Both the position numbers and the translations under genes were made by a program. A stretch of DNA of 64,000 bases from Tipula vernalis (Eukaryota; Arthropoda; Insecta; Diptera; Tipulidae). The first letter of the stretch is position 1, and every line of letters starts with the position of its first letter. The stretch lies in assembly GCA_958295665.1 (NCBI GenBank), contig OY282560.1, forward strand, positions 27,641,992 to 27,705,991. The letters are read 5' to 3'. The notes under the pieces are model-generated. The model saw only the letters and a list, made by a program, of their open reading frames with translations, ran no database searches and had not been told where the DNA came from. Shown here in pieces: positions 34,255 to 47,053 of this stretch.

Positions 34255-34959
34255 CCCCTGTAAAGTTAGCCGAGTGTTTCCAGCCGAAAGTGAAAAGCCG
34301 ATAATGCAGATTATGTTATAGACATTCCAGCCGAAAATAAATCAGTCTCTAGAGTGTTATGTCTGGAGATGGATTGCATTGATATGACTTATCAATAGCT
34401 ATCGCAGGAAAAAAATTCAGTTCAAGTTTCCCGTGGAAAATCTCGGAAAATTCGATTTTCCAAAAATTATTAGAAAATCAGTATAAAATCAATTTTCCGA
34501 GATTTCCCACGGGAAACTTGAACTGAATTGTTTTCCTGCGATAGCGATTAACAAATCCCCTCAATGCAATCCATCTCCAGACATAACACTCTAGAGGCTG
34601 ATTTTATACCAATTTTCTAATAATTTTTGGAAAATCGAATTTTCCGAGATTTCCCACGGGAAACTTCAACAGAATTTTTTGATTCGATAGCTATTGACAA
34701 ATTACATAAAAACGATTCAGTTTCAGATATATACTCTAGAGGCTGATTTTATTCCAATTTTGTTTATTCTTCTGATTTTCCGATATTTTCTACGAAGCAA
34801 AGTTTTACACGTAAATTTATTTACAAAAATTTTTATTTAAATCTATGTACTTTCGGCTGATAACTACTAAATTTCTTATTTTCGGCTGGAATGTTTTATT
34901 ATAATCTGCATTATCGACTTTTCAATTTCGGCTGGCAACTTTCGGCTAACTTTAACAGT
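34255..34959. repeat. 705-bp foldback element with long inverted arms
   Basis: Left arm CTGTAAAGTTAGCC, CAGCCGAAAGTGAAAAG, GATAATGCAGATTAT, ACATTCCAGCCGAAAATAA is mirrored on the right by TTATTTTCGGCTGGAATGTT, ATAATCTGCATTATCGAC and GGCTAACTTTAACAG. Inside, a block of about 150 bp (CTCTAGAG, ATGGATTGCATTG, GCTATCGCAGGAAAA, TTTCCCGTGG, GATTTTCCAAAAATTATTAG) occurs once forward (34345-34495) and twice reversed (34493-34640 and 34641-34790). ATGTAAAACTC flanks both sides (34244-34254 and 34960-34970), either an 11-bp target duplication or part of the surrounding AAACTCGAA-rich repeat. No coding capacity. Confidence 0.8.
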
Positions 34960-34963
34960 ATGT

Positions 34964-35535
34964 AAAACTCGAATAATTTCGAAAACCTCGAACAAACTCG
35001 AATAATCTCTAATGAGAAACTCTAATTTCGAAAGTGTTCTAATTTCATATAATTTTCAAGTTTTTCTAAAACGACGCGACGTTAAAATTCGAAACTTGAA
35101 ATTCTGTGACAATTCGTAAAACTACCGATATATTTGTAAAAATTGGTATTATCAAGTAATTTAATGTTAATTGCAAGAAAAATGCTAAACTAGGCTATCT
35201 AATAGCTGTATTGCTTGGTACTCGCATTATTTCAAAAATCTCCTATAACCTCCTCCCCAACAATTAACAACGAAGAATCGGTAAATTAGCGATAATTTTA
35301 TGTGTGTTGGTGCTTGATGGTTACACTGCCAAAAAAAATATTTTAATGAGACAGCCATATAAAATTAGTAACAAATGAGATTTGACATCCCTTTCTAATA
35401 ACACATGCATCTCTTGCTAATATAATTAATATGTCTTTTCAACGAGTTTAACTTTAATAAGAAAATAATTAAATTGGACTTCTGCAGTTTAACCAAAAAA
35501 GATGAAGAAGACTAATTTATGGATAGTTCTACAAA
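34964..35535. other. CTCGAAAA-rich degenerate sequence, then spacer
   Basis: 34964-35070 repeats short words such as AACTCGAATAAT and TTTCGAAAACCTCG, as does 34110-34250 before the foldback element and 37900-38650. The rest of the stretch shows no gene. Confidence 0.45.
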
Positions 35536-37371
35536 GGCATTAACTGGAAACAACAGCCTGTTGCCTGCTTATTGTGCACCACTTGAACGATATGCCTTGT
35601 GAACTACATGAACCATATGCCATTTCATAACAGTGTGGAGATTCCCATATTTATTCTTGTTTATTCACATTAACTGGGAGTATCAGTTTGATGTCTTGTG
35701 AATCGTATGGAGCTTATCCGTCTTCGGATTGTTTTAATTTTGGTTTTTTGTGTCCATTATACAAATACACAAATGTCTTCACAAATAATTTCTGTCTGAT
35801 ACAGTAATTTCATCGGTAATGACTGAACTCAACGGTTCAATTCCTCGGCAATGATCAATTATTTTTAAAGAATATTTAGAAATTAGAACGGGCTTAAGCT
35901 AGGATTCACGTAACATTATCACCTTCAATGGGTATGAAAAAGAAAATATTTATTTATTATTTTGCGGCTTGATACGAGTTTTATGATACATGTCAGTGAT
36001 ATCACAATTTGGTATAATATATCATTCCTTTTCAAATGTTCAGATCGTATTTTCCGCAACACTTCATTTGTAATTAGTTGGGTATTTCCTGTGGAAGCTA
36101 AATGGAATGTAAATTGTAAGGTGTTTTATGAGCAAGCTCATTTTTTAACTCTTCCCGCCTTTTTCCTCTAATTTGCAAAAACAATTTATCACATGCGTAA
36201 AACTCGACATCATCAACGCTTACAAAAACATTAACCATGTTTTGCACGTCAATGACAAATTTGTATTTTTGGTAATGTGTTTTGTATTTACATTTTTCAT
36301 AAACAAGTATATTATTTTGGAAAATTGATTTTTGGTGTTAACTTCCGAAGGATACCACACAGCAATTTTTGGCATTGATTAATCCTGGAATAATCACCGC
36401 ACGAATGGCATCATTGCTTTCTGGTACTACGTCAATTTTAAATTTTAATTTAAATCTCCTTTCAATTTTAATTGTTGTGAATGGTTCTTTTAGTAGCAGC
36501 AGCGTTGGAGCACAAGGTCCACTAGATTCAATTGATTCAAAAGTACATTGGAGGTAATATTAAACTTAATTCTTTTTCGTAGATTTTATCTGGTGGTTTT
36601 ACATCTGGTGAATTCAATTTGGACATAATATAACGTTTAGATAATGCACGCAGAGTGGCTTTAAATCTTGCTTGGTTTTTTTCCGATACATTTTAAATTA
36701 AAACACAAACGAAGTTTTTTTTAAATATCGGCCGACATTTTTAAGTCGTCCAATTTAACAACCATTTCGTCCAAAACACATTTTACACTTTCCTTCTGTA
36801 GCTGTACTTAACAGTTTTTTTTAAATTTTCCATTTGCGATAAATTTGCATCAAAACAAACGGAAAGTAAACAAAATTCAAGAGAATGTCCGAGAGAATAA
36901 GCGGAGGTCGATAGGTTTTCACAAAAATAACGAAAAGTAATCAAAATTTAAAACAATGTCCGAGGGAGAGGTAAAGGTCAATAGGTTTCATAGTTCAAAA
37001 TTCCAAATGTGGCAGTTTCCACACCGTTGCGAAATGGTATATGTGATTAGTCTATGTGGTTCACAAGGCATAAGGCTATTATTTCCAGTTAGTGGCTTCT
37101 TAGAACAATCCCTGCGGTATTCTTGTTATTGGCCGAACCATGGAGTACTCAAACTAGTAAAAAGTGCATGACATAAAAAGAAAATTCCAAATGTGGCAAT
37201 TTCCACACCGTTGCGAAATGGCATATAGGCCATGTGGTTCACAATGCATGAGGCTATTGTTCCCAGTTAGTGGCTTCTAACAATCCCTGCGGTATTCTTG
37301 TTAAGGGGCTGAAAACCAATTACTCAAAAAAGTATGAGAATTTACAATGTGGCATTTTCTACATGTTTAAT
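35536..37371 (-). mobile_element. Putative 1.8-kb DNA element with long subterminal inverted repeats
   Basis: The left end (35536-35655: TTAACTGGAAACAACAGCCT, TTGTGAACTACATGAACC, ATATGCCATTTCATAACAG) is the reverse complement of tandem units at the right end, 36998-37175, 37184-37320 and a stub to 37371 (CACCGTTGCGAAATGGCATA, CATGTGGTTCACAA, GGCTATTGTTCCCAGTTAGT). A smaller tandem duplication (AATGTCCGAGAGAG / AATGTCCGAGGGAG) lies at 36883-36990. Between the ends are minus-strand coding remnants. The pairing of ends with coding remnants suggests one transposon, but no target duplication is defined. Confidence 0.5.
36107..36700 (-). pseudogene. Unidentified coding remnant of the 1.8-kb element
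   Basis: Three minus-strand stretches of coherent protein text. First, 36560-36700: VSEKNQARFKATLRALSKRY then IMSKLNSPDVKPPDKIYEKE. Second, 36355-36545: FESIESSGPCAPTLLLLKEP then FKIDVVPESNDAIRAVIIPG. Third, 36107-36345: YEKCKYKTHYQKYKFVIDVQ, VNVFVSVDDVEFYACDKLF and IRGKRREELKNELAHKTPYN. They are in shifted frames or separated by stops. I do not recognise the family; IRGKRREE...HKTP has the feel of a DNA-transposon protein. Its place between inverted ends supports that. Confidence 0.4.
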
Positions 37372-40300
37372 GTGGCCATTTAATGTGTATTTAATGTTGT
37401 GCTATTGTTTAATTTAATTTTGTACCTCATAAACATTTCATTAAATCGTTATATTTTACTCAACAAATATTTTATTTGATATATTTCACTCAGAGTTCTT
37501 ATTAGAATTATTTTAAAAGTGTACACACTAACACATGCTTATTTTGGTTATTTGTTATAAACTTTACACAGGTTTAAATTATCGAATAATTTCAAAAATC
37601 CGTGACTAATATTCCTAACTTGAATCCAGCACTTCAAGATCAGGAGAAATTTCCTGAAATCTGGATGACTAACAACTCTAATATTTGTGAAAGGTCGTTG
37701 GGTTGAGCCTTTGAAAATTCTTTAGATAGGTAAGCAGATGCCTCAAAAATAAGCAGTTTCTTTAAAGGTAAAATCTGGCAAATTTAAAATCTTAAAAGAA
37801 AAACAACTCACATAATGTACGTTTTATTTCCAAACCGGGCTGCTATAATATCTCAAATAGAGATATTCCACTAACGTCAATTTGAAATAACATCAAACAG
37901 AAACTCAACCCTATCAAACTCTCTAAAAATCTCGAAAAAATATGGAAGCTTTGAATAATTCCGAAATATTCTCAAAAATTTCGAATTTTCTCAAAATAGT
38001 ACAAACACTGTGCTAATCACTGATCACTCAAAAATTCGAATAATCTCGTGTAAATAACGATAACCCTACGAAATTTCAAATAAACCGGAATAACCGCCAT
38101 CAATTTTAATAAACTCTAAAAATCTGGACATTAATGAATAATTTTGCTGTCTGCAAAATTTTGAATCAATTGTAAGGCTGTAACAAAAATCTAGAAAACC
38201 AATGAAAATTCGAGGCGAAAGCCTCAAATATAACCGATTAATTTTGAATATAACCTTTCGAACAATTTTAATAATTTTGAAAAATCGGCAAATTTATCGA
38301 ATCAGGGCAACTGGCAACAATAATATTTGCAAAACCTTTGTTTAAAATAACTTGTCAATGGTAAAAGTAATAAAATCTATGTGCAAAATCGTTGCGAGTT
38401 GAAAACTTCTCAAAATCTCACTTGATTCTGTAGGGGTAGGAAAATTCAAAAAAAAAAAAATTTAAGCGTGTGTGCTAAACCCAATAGGCAACAATAATCT
38501 AATTTGAAAATTTTAAATATTCTCAAAATTTTATAATTTTCTTAAAATAATACAAATGATCAACCTTCCGTACACTTCTAAATCTCGAATAATCTAGAAA
38601 ATAGCGAATAATCTCGAAATATCTAGAAAATTCATAAAAATAATGAAAAATCATAACCCTACTCAACGTGTGCCCTAGATCTGCTTTCTTTATACAATTT
38701 GCTCTAAACTATCTTTCCTCCTTCTCGAGAAAAAAAGTTAAGATTATAGTCTGTAGTAGAAGCCATGCTACAGTATTCAACTCAGAAAACTTGGATAGAA
38801 TATTGCATTTTTGTTCCTGGTTATTGAACTTAGTTTATGAGTTTTAATAACAAGAGAAACAAAGGCCAGTGCAAGAAATTCAGGAAGCTGGGGATTTCCC
38901 CAAGTTGAAGCTTTTGGAAAACTCCTTTAATGGATCGGCTCTAGCGCTTGAAGAGGAGCCAGATTTAGGATCAAATTGGAACTTGTCGTATTTTGAATTA
39001 ACACGTTATGAATCTAGTAATTTCAACTGATTCAAACGGTAAGGGGAAGACTAGTCCTAGAATCTACGATTTAGTGTAAAATGTCTTTCCTGTGAAATTT
39101 GGCTACAAATTGTCATGAAATGGCTAAAATGTTTAGTTCAGAAATATTCGAGAAATAAATAAATAACTTTGTACTTTACCATGAATTTTTGTTCCCACCT
39201 ATTGGAATTTATTTTCTATAAATCTTAATCATGTTCGACTTTCCGAATCATCCAAAATCGGAGGCCATTTCTACACTTTTCAATAAGGTTTGGCTAATAG
39301 AAAATCTTAACCGGAATTATGGTTAACCGATAAAATATTTGTATAACCGAGCTACCAAGCTAATAAAATAATATCGTTTGAAACGCTTCCGCAAATAATG
39401 CGACTCAATCTTTGGCAGAACAAATTTTCCTTGTTCTTTCATTGGGGCTGTTATCTTCTATTTTAAGGTCATTCGTATTATTGCGTGGTTTATTGCCTCT
39501 GTATAAGCCCTCTAAATGCTTCGATTTCAGCTGTGCTTGATAGCGTGTGCGATTCACTTTCAATGATATATCCCGAACCGTTAACCTCAAAATCACCATT
39601 GAAAATAATTAAATGAATCAACTTTTTAAGCAACATCTCATAAAATTTAAATAATATTATTTATCTGAAAACTCGTCTACTCTTCCGCATTATTTGGATT
39701 TGTAGGTTTTCCATGCAAATAATTATCTAATCTAGACTGATTTTTTATATTCAATTAAGCACAAAATGATGTTCTAATATTAGCAAGGCAAAAATAAATA
39801 AATTCATAAATTAAGATTAAAATATTTATTTGCAGAATAAAATCATAGTTACCTACGTTTACCGCTCAACACTACAAAAATATCATCATTGAATATCAAT
39901 AATTTTTATTTCCAGTTAAAGTATGACATTTACTTATCACATGGATAAACTATGACATAACCAGAGAGTAAGGTATGCGAAACTTTGCCATTATTCGTAG
40001 CATGCGAACATACAGGAATCCTAATTAAAAATAAAGTATGACATAGTAACTAGTGTTACGAATTATTATTTTTACTAGACAGGTAATTGGTTTGCTTGAG
40101 GTTATAATTTTGAATTCCATGCACGTACGAGTATCTGAACTTTACGACCGAACTATAATTTTCACAAATATTTATCATCGTTTTCTATCATGATGATTTA
40201 GGTTCGACTACGTATGAGTCATTATCAATTTATCCCCGTTGAACTCGCTTTGTACGTATTTAATAAATTGAAGATGATACATTACATTAGAGTTTAGTTA

Positions 40301-42269
40301 GATAAATGGCAGAGATATCCATAAATAGAACAACGTACAGTCACTATACAAACCAAAATTCTTTTATTTCTTGTATCTTTGTGGTGTCAATATTATTTTA
40401 TAACTGTTACACGATATTTATCAATCAACCAAATAGCATTTTTTTGTATCTTGATTATATCCTATTATAGTTATGCACAATATACAAAAACATATAAACT
40501 AATTCATTATTCAGTCGAAATTAAATTTTTATGATCGATTTGTTAAATAGCTACGGTGGTTTACATTATTATGTATTATAAATGATTGTCACGCTTTTGT
40601 GGCTACATACATACTATACTTAAAATATGCGACACGTTTCAAACATGCTCATTAATTTAAACCTCAATTATGTGGTTGTGTATTATGTGTAATTAGGTAT
40701 AATTTACAGCTATACTTTGAAATAACAACCTTTGCACTTTTTTTGTATAATTTTCATGGAAATTTTCCAAAACCAAACAATTCAGGTAAATCAGATTTAA
40801 AAATGTTAAATTTACTGGAAACACCAAATTGGTTTGTAAATGTAAAATTATTTGCGGAATAAGTATTTTGGGTTTAATGTTGAAATTGTAGATTTTATCA
40901 AAATAATTGTATGAAATGAAATTATTTCTATTTTAACTTTTTATTTAGCATTTTCCGATTTTTTTAATAAGAACGTGGGTGTAAGTCCTTGGATTTTTTT
41001 TTTAACATCTGGTCTTATTCCGAATATTCCAGCTTCGAAATGAAAAACTAATGTCGCGATTTATAGGGAATGCCAATTCAATTTTTTTAATGTCCATCGG
41101 CTTAATTTACTTTGCATGTTCAGCACATAAATTTTTATTTTATTTTTTTTGTGATACATTATGGAAAGGTTTCAAAAGCATCGTACCAAAACTAAATGAA
41201 ATGAACAATAAATTGGAATATGTACTATATGGAATGTGGTAGACAATTTTTAATAAAATTATTAGAGTGGAAATTTTTAGTGTTCATCAAAGCTTTTCTT
41301 TGTTTTAAGGTATTTCTGTAAAGAATTGGATTTACGTCAGCCTATAGTATGACGTACTGTCCCATTGTATTAATTTGTTTGTCAAAATCTTCAATCAATA
41401 AAATCCATAAAAATCTAGTTAGACATTTTGTGTGTGTTTGATTGATTCAATTCAAAAATTGATAGTTAAGATAAAGAATAGAGATTGCTTTAATAAAGAT
41501 TTTATTGATTTGAATGGGTGATGACAATTACAAACTGTTATTGTACGTACAACTTCCAAACTATTAAGAAAATAATCCGTCAAATTACTGACGGTGTACG
41601 GCAGTATTCCAATTTGCTTTCAATTCCAACGATTCGGAAAGAATTAATTTTGCGAAAGAAAATACTTAAAAATAGTTTCAAAAATATTATATTTGGAAGG
41701 CAGAGATCTTTGTTGTCAGTAGCTGAATATTGCCAGACAAATAACGGAAACAAGTTACAAGAATTCAACACATTATATAATTAAACCTGCGGCTTGCAAA
41801 TAATTTAATTTATTTATAACAAAGTACCATTTTATCCCAAGCGGCAATTTTGGCAAAACGGCTTCAAAACTATCCGAGAAGCAATGCGTCAAATGGTGAG
41901 AAAGAGCCAAGCTAAAAGCAAATTACTTTCAACACCAGAAAAAGTTTCGGTTTATCTCTGCGCAAAGTCGCATAGAAATGAATTTTGTTTTGTAAATGAA
42001 AAATATTCTTTATAATAAATAAAATATCTACATAGCACCGTAATGGAAAGTTAACATTGGGGTTGCTATTGATTTCCACAAACTGATTTTCTTTTTCATG
42101 TTCATTGTATGTTGGATCATCATCTGAAATTATTTATAAACAATTATTACTACAAATTCCACTAAAATGTTTATCTTAATATTTCACGAATAGGTATGTG
42201 GTGCAGATAAATATGTAAGATCAACGGGAATAAACTCAATTCGCTAAAATAATATTCCAGTATTTAAGC
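37372..42269. other. Long spacer: degenerate repeats, no gene recognised
   Basis: 37900-38650 is rich in short words such as AATCTCGAAAAAA, TTCGAATTTTCTC and AATAATCTCGAA, the same sequence type that surrounds the foldback element at 34.2-35.1 kb. 39100-41000 is AT-rich without structure I can name. Plus-strand frames at 41051-41242 (63 codons) and 41518-41784 (88 codons) show no recognisable domain; the second could be a decayed transposon fragment. Confidence 0.5.
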
Positions 42270-43811
42270 TTCAAATTAATTGCTGTGAATGACTGCTGGC
42301 CTTTTAAAGAATAGATGAAAGTCTGGAAAATAGAAATTTAATTTTAAAATATCCTGGCAAAGTTTGATCCCATCCTCTAAGATACGAATTAAATTGAAAA
42401 AACTTACTGTTTTTAACATTTGTGTTGCTATCAGAAGAATCGATAAGAGCGATAAAAATTCTTTGACCTGTCTCTGCAAAGTTGACGAAGCAATTATTAT
42501 TAATTACATTCTAAATAATTTTATTATTAGCCAATTAAATCTTCCTTTTCCAGAATTTCTTCTCTTCTTCTTTCAGCCACCGACAGCAATTCACTTAAAA
42601 CTTAAATACTGAACTGTAAATTGGAAATAAAGTCTATTAGCTTTATTTCCATTTGAAAAAGAAATAAAACCAATTGACTTAAAAAATGGAAATGAATTAA
42701 TGAAATTAATTAATTACGCTTCGGAGTCACGAAATTAGTTCATTTTTGCGAGCGCAATTATTCCACGGAGTTTATTATTATTATGAAAATTTACTACTTT
42801 ATAACTCTGTGTCCTACCAGTACATTGTACAATGGTTTTGTTCTTGTTGATTAATTTTATTTCCCGGATGATTGACATTTTTAATTTTTCCGCCAGTTTC
42901 CACAGCAGCTTCTTTTATGTAAGATAAATACGTAGATGGTGATGTTGAAATATTCCTGAAGAGTTGCAACTGATATCGACTAATCTCCCGATTACTGTTA
43001 CACATGCAGTATTGATTGGAGCAGATTCCGAGTGACAATGATTATATTGTTGTTGATCAATTTTATTTGTTGTATGGTTAGTCTTTCCAATTTTCCCGGC
43101 AGTTTCTAAAGCTTAATTTGTGGAAGATGTATACGTACATGGTGAAAAAGACTAATCTTTCGATATCAGTTACACATTCAGTATTGGTTGGTGCTCCTTT
43201 CGAATGGCAATAATTTTCTTGTCGATCAATTATATTTCCTTTATTATTTGCATTTTCAATTTGTTCACCAGTTTCAACAGCTTTGTTTATGTAAGATGAA
43301 TACGTAGATGTTGATGGTGAAATGTTGGTGAAGGGGCTTCAAGAATCATTGTTATTCGGAATATGCGTTAAATCAGCGTTCTTTATTTTCAAATTTTCAA
43401 TTTCGGTTTCACTACACGTTGCCATAGTTGACTCTCGCTCTTGAGCCAATGCATCTTCAAGTGATCTACAAATAAATCAGTAGTTTTCGATTAATTTATG
43501 TGTTTCATGTTTGTATATTACGTGATAAAATTATTGAACTTGCCTATATTTTCGTGTACAATTTTACAAGGGATTATTAGCCAATCTGATTGCGGTGCAA
43601 TACATTTCCTTTAAGCGTTTGAAACCTCCCGACTTTGTAAAGAGTAAAACAGCTGCTGATTCACCACCCAACATTTAGGGACAGCCATACAATTTTTCGC
43701 TTCATCTTCAATTGTTTCGACGACGCAATACATTTTTATAATTTGTTTATTTAGCTGAGTACTTAGTATTGTTTTTGATGAGTCAAACCAATGGCATTGG
43801 ACAGAATCCAT
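42270..43811 (-). pseudogene. Second ORF of a two-gene DNA transposon (DUF4806-like)
   Basis: Minus strand, starting near 43740 with KMYCVVETIEDEAKNCMAVP then KCWVV, the usual N-terminus of a family of insect repeat proteins (start MYxVVE..., then VPxxW). The middle is Ser/Thr/Asn-rich and contains a tandem duplication (42830-43340). The C-terminus near 42280-42480 (KEFLSLLSILLIATQMLKT and FNLIRILEDGIKL) may be the remains of the DUF4806 domain. Frames are broken throughout. Family assignment is from memory of its shape and its position next to the first ORF. Confidence 0.5.
42830..43340 (-). repeat. Three diverged tandem units in the second transposon ORF
   Basis: Units near 42830-43035, 43040-43215 and 43220-43340 share TTGTTGATCAATT or TCGATCAATT, a TTTTCAATTT block, CCAGTTTC-ACAGCTT, TTATGTAAGATGAATACGTA and GATGGTGAAAT. 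Period 150-205 bp. At protein level each unit encodes a segment like TYSSYINKAVETG. Confidence 0.65.
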
Positions 43812-43889
43812 ATGTGTTTTCAGTTATTTTGATAGAAAATAGTTTACATTTTATGTTTTCAACTGGCCAAAAAGAGAAGGAGAATCAAT

Positions 43890-45075
43890 TACTAAATCAG
43901 CTTTGTAAATTTCAAGAAAAGGCTCTTAGAGGCTTTTCATAAAAATCAAATTCATAAAAATCCATCGCAAACATCTCCTTGTCATTGGATAGAAACCATT
44001 TATTGGCAAACGTATCGTTTAAAAGAAAGTCAATAATTATTGGTATTCGGAATTGGTTTTTTCAATGATATGGAAGGATTAGTTTGATTATTGATATAAC
44101 TATGGGCATCTCAATTTATTCATAAATACGTTTTGCTAAGTGTTCCAAAGGTTTGTAGCCCGATCTTAACAATGTTTTTACAATTCCCAATTTATTTTCA
44201 AAACTACTACGTCATCGTATATGTGCAATAAATTATGAATAATGTTAGAGACCGAGTCTTCTCCATAAATTACCGCGTATTGCTCTACAAAATATTCCAA
44301 GAGAATTTTAGCAAGACTCCAACTTTTTGAATATTTCTCATTTAAAAGAAGAATTGTGACACAATGAAAAGCCAGCATATATTCATAAACTGACTCCTTA
44401 ATAATATTATGAAGAGCAAACGGTACAGCATATAATAGGAAACTACGAAAATCGGTCGCTTTCCATCTAAATTTTCTATTAAATTCGTTTGGTTGTGTGG
44501 TTTTATAATCATCTTTATTTGCATAGCGGAAAGTCTAGCACCGAAATTAAATCGATCTTTAATCCAGCTTAAAATCATTTTTTTACACCACCAAGGCAAA
44601 TTGCGTGCATTTAATCTTAAGGAAAATATCGAACCATATCAATTGGTAACTTTTCAAGAAGAGAATAACCAGTATGATGCTCTTCCTGATTTCGATTTCT
44701 AAAAGAATGATCAGTTCTTAATTTTACAGTTCGAGTTGGATATCCTATACGGTGATTTTTATGAGAATAACTACCTTCCACTTCACAATACTCACAACCA
44801 AAATAGGCTTTGTGATCCTTAGTAAATGTAATGTAAGCTTTTGCTGGTACGTCACATACAAATGCGGCCAGTTTAACGCCATATTTAATATTGGTTATTA
44901 GCATACCTGTTACCAATAATTCTTTCAATTCATTTACAAAATCTTTCAAGAATAAGTTGCAATCTTTTGGTTTCGATGTACCTTAAAAGACTCCTACTAC
45001 AAATGGAACCTTACTAATGCTAGGACTTAGACCCAAAATAGGCCAAAATTGGCTTTTTGAGCTGTCACTATGATG
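43890..45075 (-). pseudogene. First ORF (transposase-like) of the two-gene DNA transposon
   Basis: Minus strand: QFWPILGLSPSISKVPFVVG then an in-frame TAA and GTSKPKDCNLFLKDFVNELK, ELLVTGMLITNIKYGVKLAA, FVCDVPAKAYITFTKDHKAY, FGCEYCEVEG and HHTGYSLLEKLPIDMV (44617-45045). Then NLPWWCKKMILSWIKDRFNF (44560-44600), the motif LLYAVPF/HNIIKE in shifted frames, HCVTILLLNEKYSKSWSLAK, EQYAVIYGEDSVSNIIHNLL (44178-44378), and LRSGYKPLEHLAKRIYE near 44120. These blocks are those of a very common insect and cnidarian transposon protein that starts upstream of a MYxVVE-type ORF. At least one stop and several frameshifts. I do not assign a superfamily. Confidence 0.75.
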
Positions 45076-46320
45076 CTTAGAGTTTTTGCTTGGAGCTAGA
45101 ATTTGGAGCTAATTTCACAGAAAACTATTAAAAACTTTCGTAACAGTATACGATTTGACATTGCGTTTTCCGGAATTGAATGTTAGTTCACGAAAGCTCT
45201 CATTTCGGCTAAGCTGAAATATGCTCTATACGATATCAAAAGTATAAATAGGCTTGCCTTTCGAGTACCTTAAAATGTTGCCAACAAATCGAAGATCTTT
45301 CTTGAATGAGTCTCAAATAGGAGCTTATAAAAGCTTGATTTAATATAAAACGTTGTGGCTTTTATTATTTTAGGGATTTGTAACTTTTATTTTGTTTTTT
45401 CAATAGTAGCCATTCGGTTGTAGCAGCGGGCCAAGTAGGTTCATGTGTGTAGCTTTAAATTTGTCACTTGGTTTGGTAGCTGGAATTTACAATGTGCTGA
45501 TTTTAACTTTTTCCTTGCGGTACAAATTTTTTCCCAATTGCTTGCAGTAGTTATATGAGTAATCATCATCGTCATGTTATTGCTGTTCGAGTGATTCTTT
45601 GTTGTCGAAACGAGAACCGCTGGATTCTGTTGAAAATATCTTGCCATCCTTAATTGGGTGAATTGGGCAATGTAACCAAAATATGATAACTGCTGAGAAT
45701 TAGTACCTTCTGACTTTATGCGCTTTATTCGCATTTTTGGGTAAAGCGTCTGACTTCTGTGGGGTCGATATTGAAGATAGTTGCGAATATGATTTGGGGA
45801 TCTTCAGAAAAATGTTTGTTGGCTTATTGACTCCTTAGAAATATGAAATTTTGTAATTCAACTCTTCCGCAGCTAATCGCTAAAAACCAAACAGTTTTTT
45901 GAAGAAATAATGTCAGAAACATGATTTTTCCATTTGAAAGCCAAATCGATTAACTCTACAAATAGAAAGTACAGATTTTTGAAATTTACCAAAAAGGTTC
46001 ACTTAGGAAGTGTTAAACTTTATTGTCAAGGAAGTTTATTTTGAATATTACATAGATGAAAGTCAATGTTGAAAGTGGTATGTCAATTGTCACTAAAATC
46101 TTTAAAAATTTCCGCGGTTTCATAATTGGGAAAATTTAAAACTACGGTTTAAATTAGGCTTGCTAAACCGAACCAATGAATTCGTATTATGAAGATTGAA
46201 GCAAATGTTGTAGAAAATAAGAAATTTTAAATCAATTTAAAGAGTAATGTCTAATGACTAATGTCTGTAAAATGCTTCTTGTGTACTTAAGAACAAGCAA
46301 CACTATCACAAAAAATTGAT
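45076..46320. other. Spacer, nothing recognised
   Basis: A minus-strand frame of 97 codons at 45441-45734 has no family signature. It may still belong to the 5' part of the DNA transposon. Confidence 0.4.
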
Positions 46321-46890
46321 TTACGTCCTTTTTTAATTTAAACACTCATTTGTTAAAATTATCTGATTACAAGAATTGGTTTGGAAATCCTACATACTTT
46401 TTTAGTGTTCGAAAAAAGCTCCACGATACAGTCAAATGAACACCAATTCAGTACAGACTGGTTTTGCTGAACGTTCCATTGCTTCGCAAAGCTGATTAGT
46501 CATATAGAAGTTACAAGTTTTTGCAGCACAGTACTTCAATATTGCCAAATTTTAAGTATGTTGCCTTTTACAAGTCAAATTCACCCTTTTGCCAAACAAA
46601 TTTAATCTATTACAATTCAAATTTAAGCTTTTGTAAAAAATCAACCCAGCAAATACATTTCAAACGAGTTAAGGGTTTTTTTCAGGAACTGAGAAGAAAC
46701 TGTTGGAACTATCTTAAGAAGCGACCGGTTTCCTTTTTCAAAATCACTCCAACGCTTTATCTTAAAATTTTCGTAGAAATGCCTTGTTTTCCTTCCAAGA
46801 AATCGGCATTTCTCGGTTCTTTTTCAAAATAAAATAGTCTCACATAAGTACGAATACTATTTGACGTTTAATTGACAAAATAATGTACGG
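46321..46890 (+). repeat. Dispersed repeat, copy A
   Basis: Shares an ordered set of blocks with 49369-49850: TTAAAATTATCTGATT, AGAA-TGG-TTTG, ATACAGTC-AA-GAACAC-AATTCA, and near the end AAAATAGT-TCACAT and ACTATTTGACGTTTAATTGAC. Heavily diverged elsewhere. The second copy contains the non-LTR element insertion. Confidence 0.65.
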
Positions 46891-47041
46891 TTGTCTACAA
46901 CAAAAAAAAAAAATCTTTCAGATTGAGACAAATAATCGCTGACAACATTTTGTTTAGTTTTGTGCTGGGCAATGCAACTGAAAGGTCCCAACTGGCAGGA
47001 ATTAGGCACCAGCGAAGGGCGAAATGTCTCTATTTTCACTT

Positions 47042-47053
47042 GTGTTACGCCTT
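47042..47053. repeat. Target-site duplication, left copy (GTGTTACGCCTT)
   Basis: The 12-mer GTGTTACGCCTT is repeated exactly at 49357-49368, bracketing the non-LTR element. It marks the insertion site precisely and gives the element's 3' boundary (47054). Confidence 0.85.
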
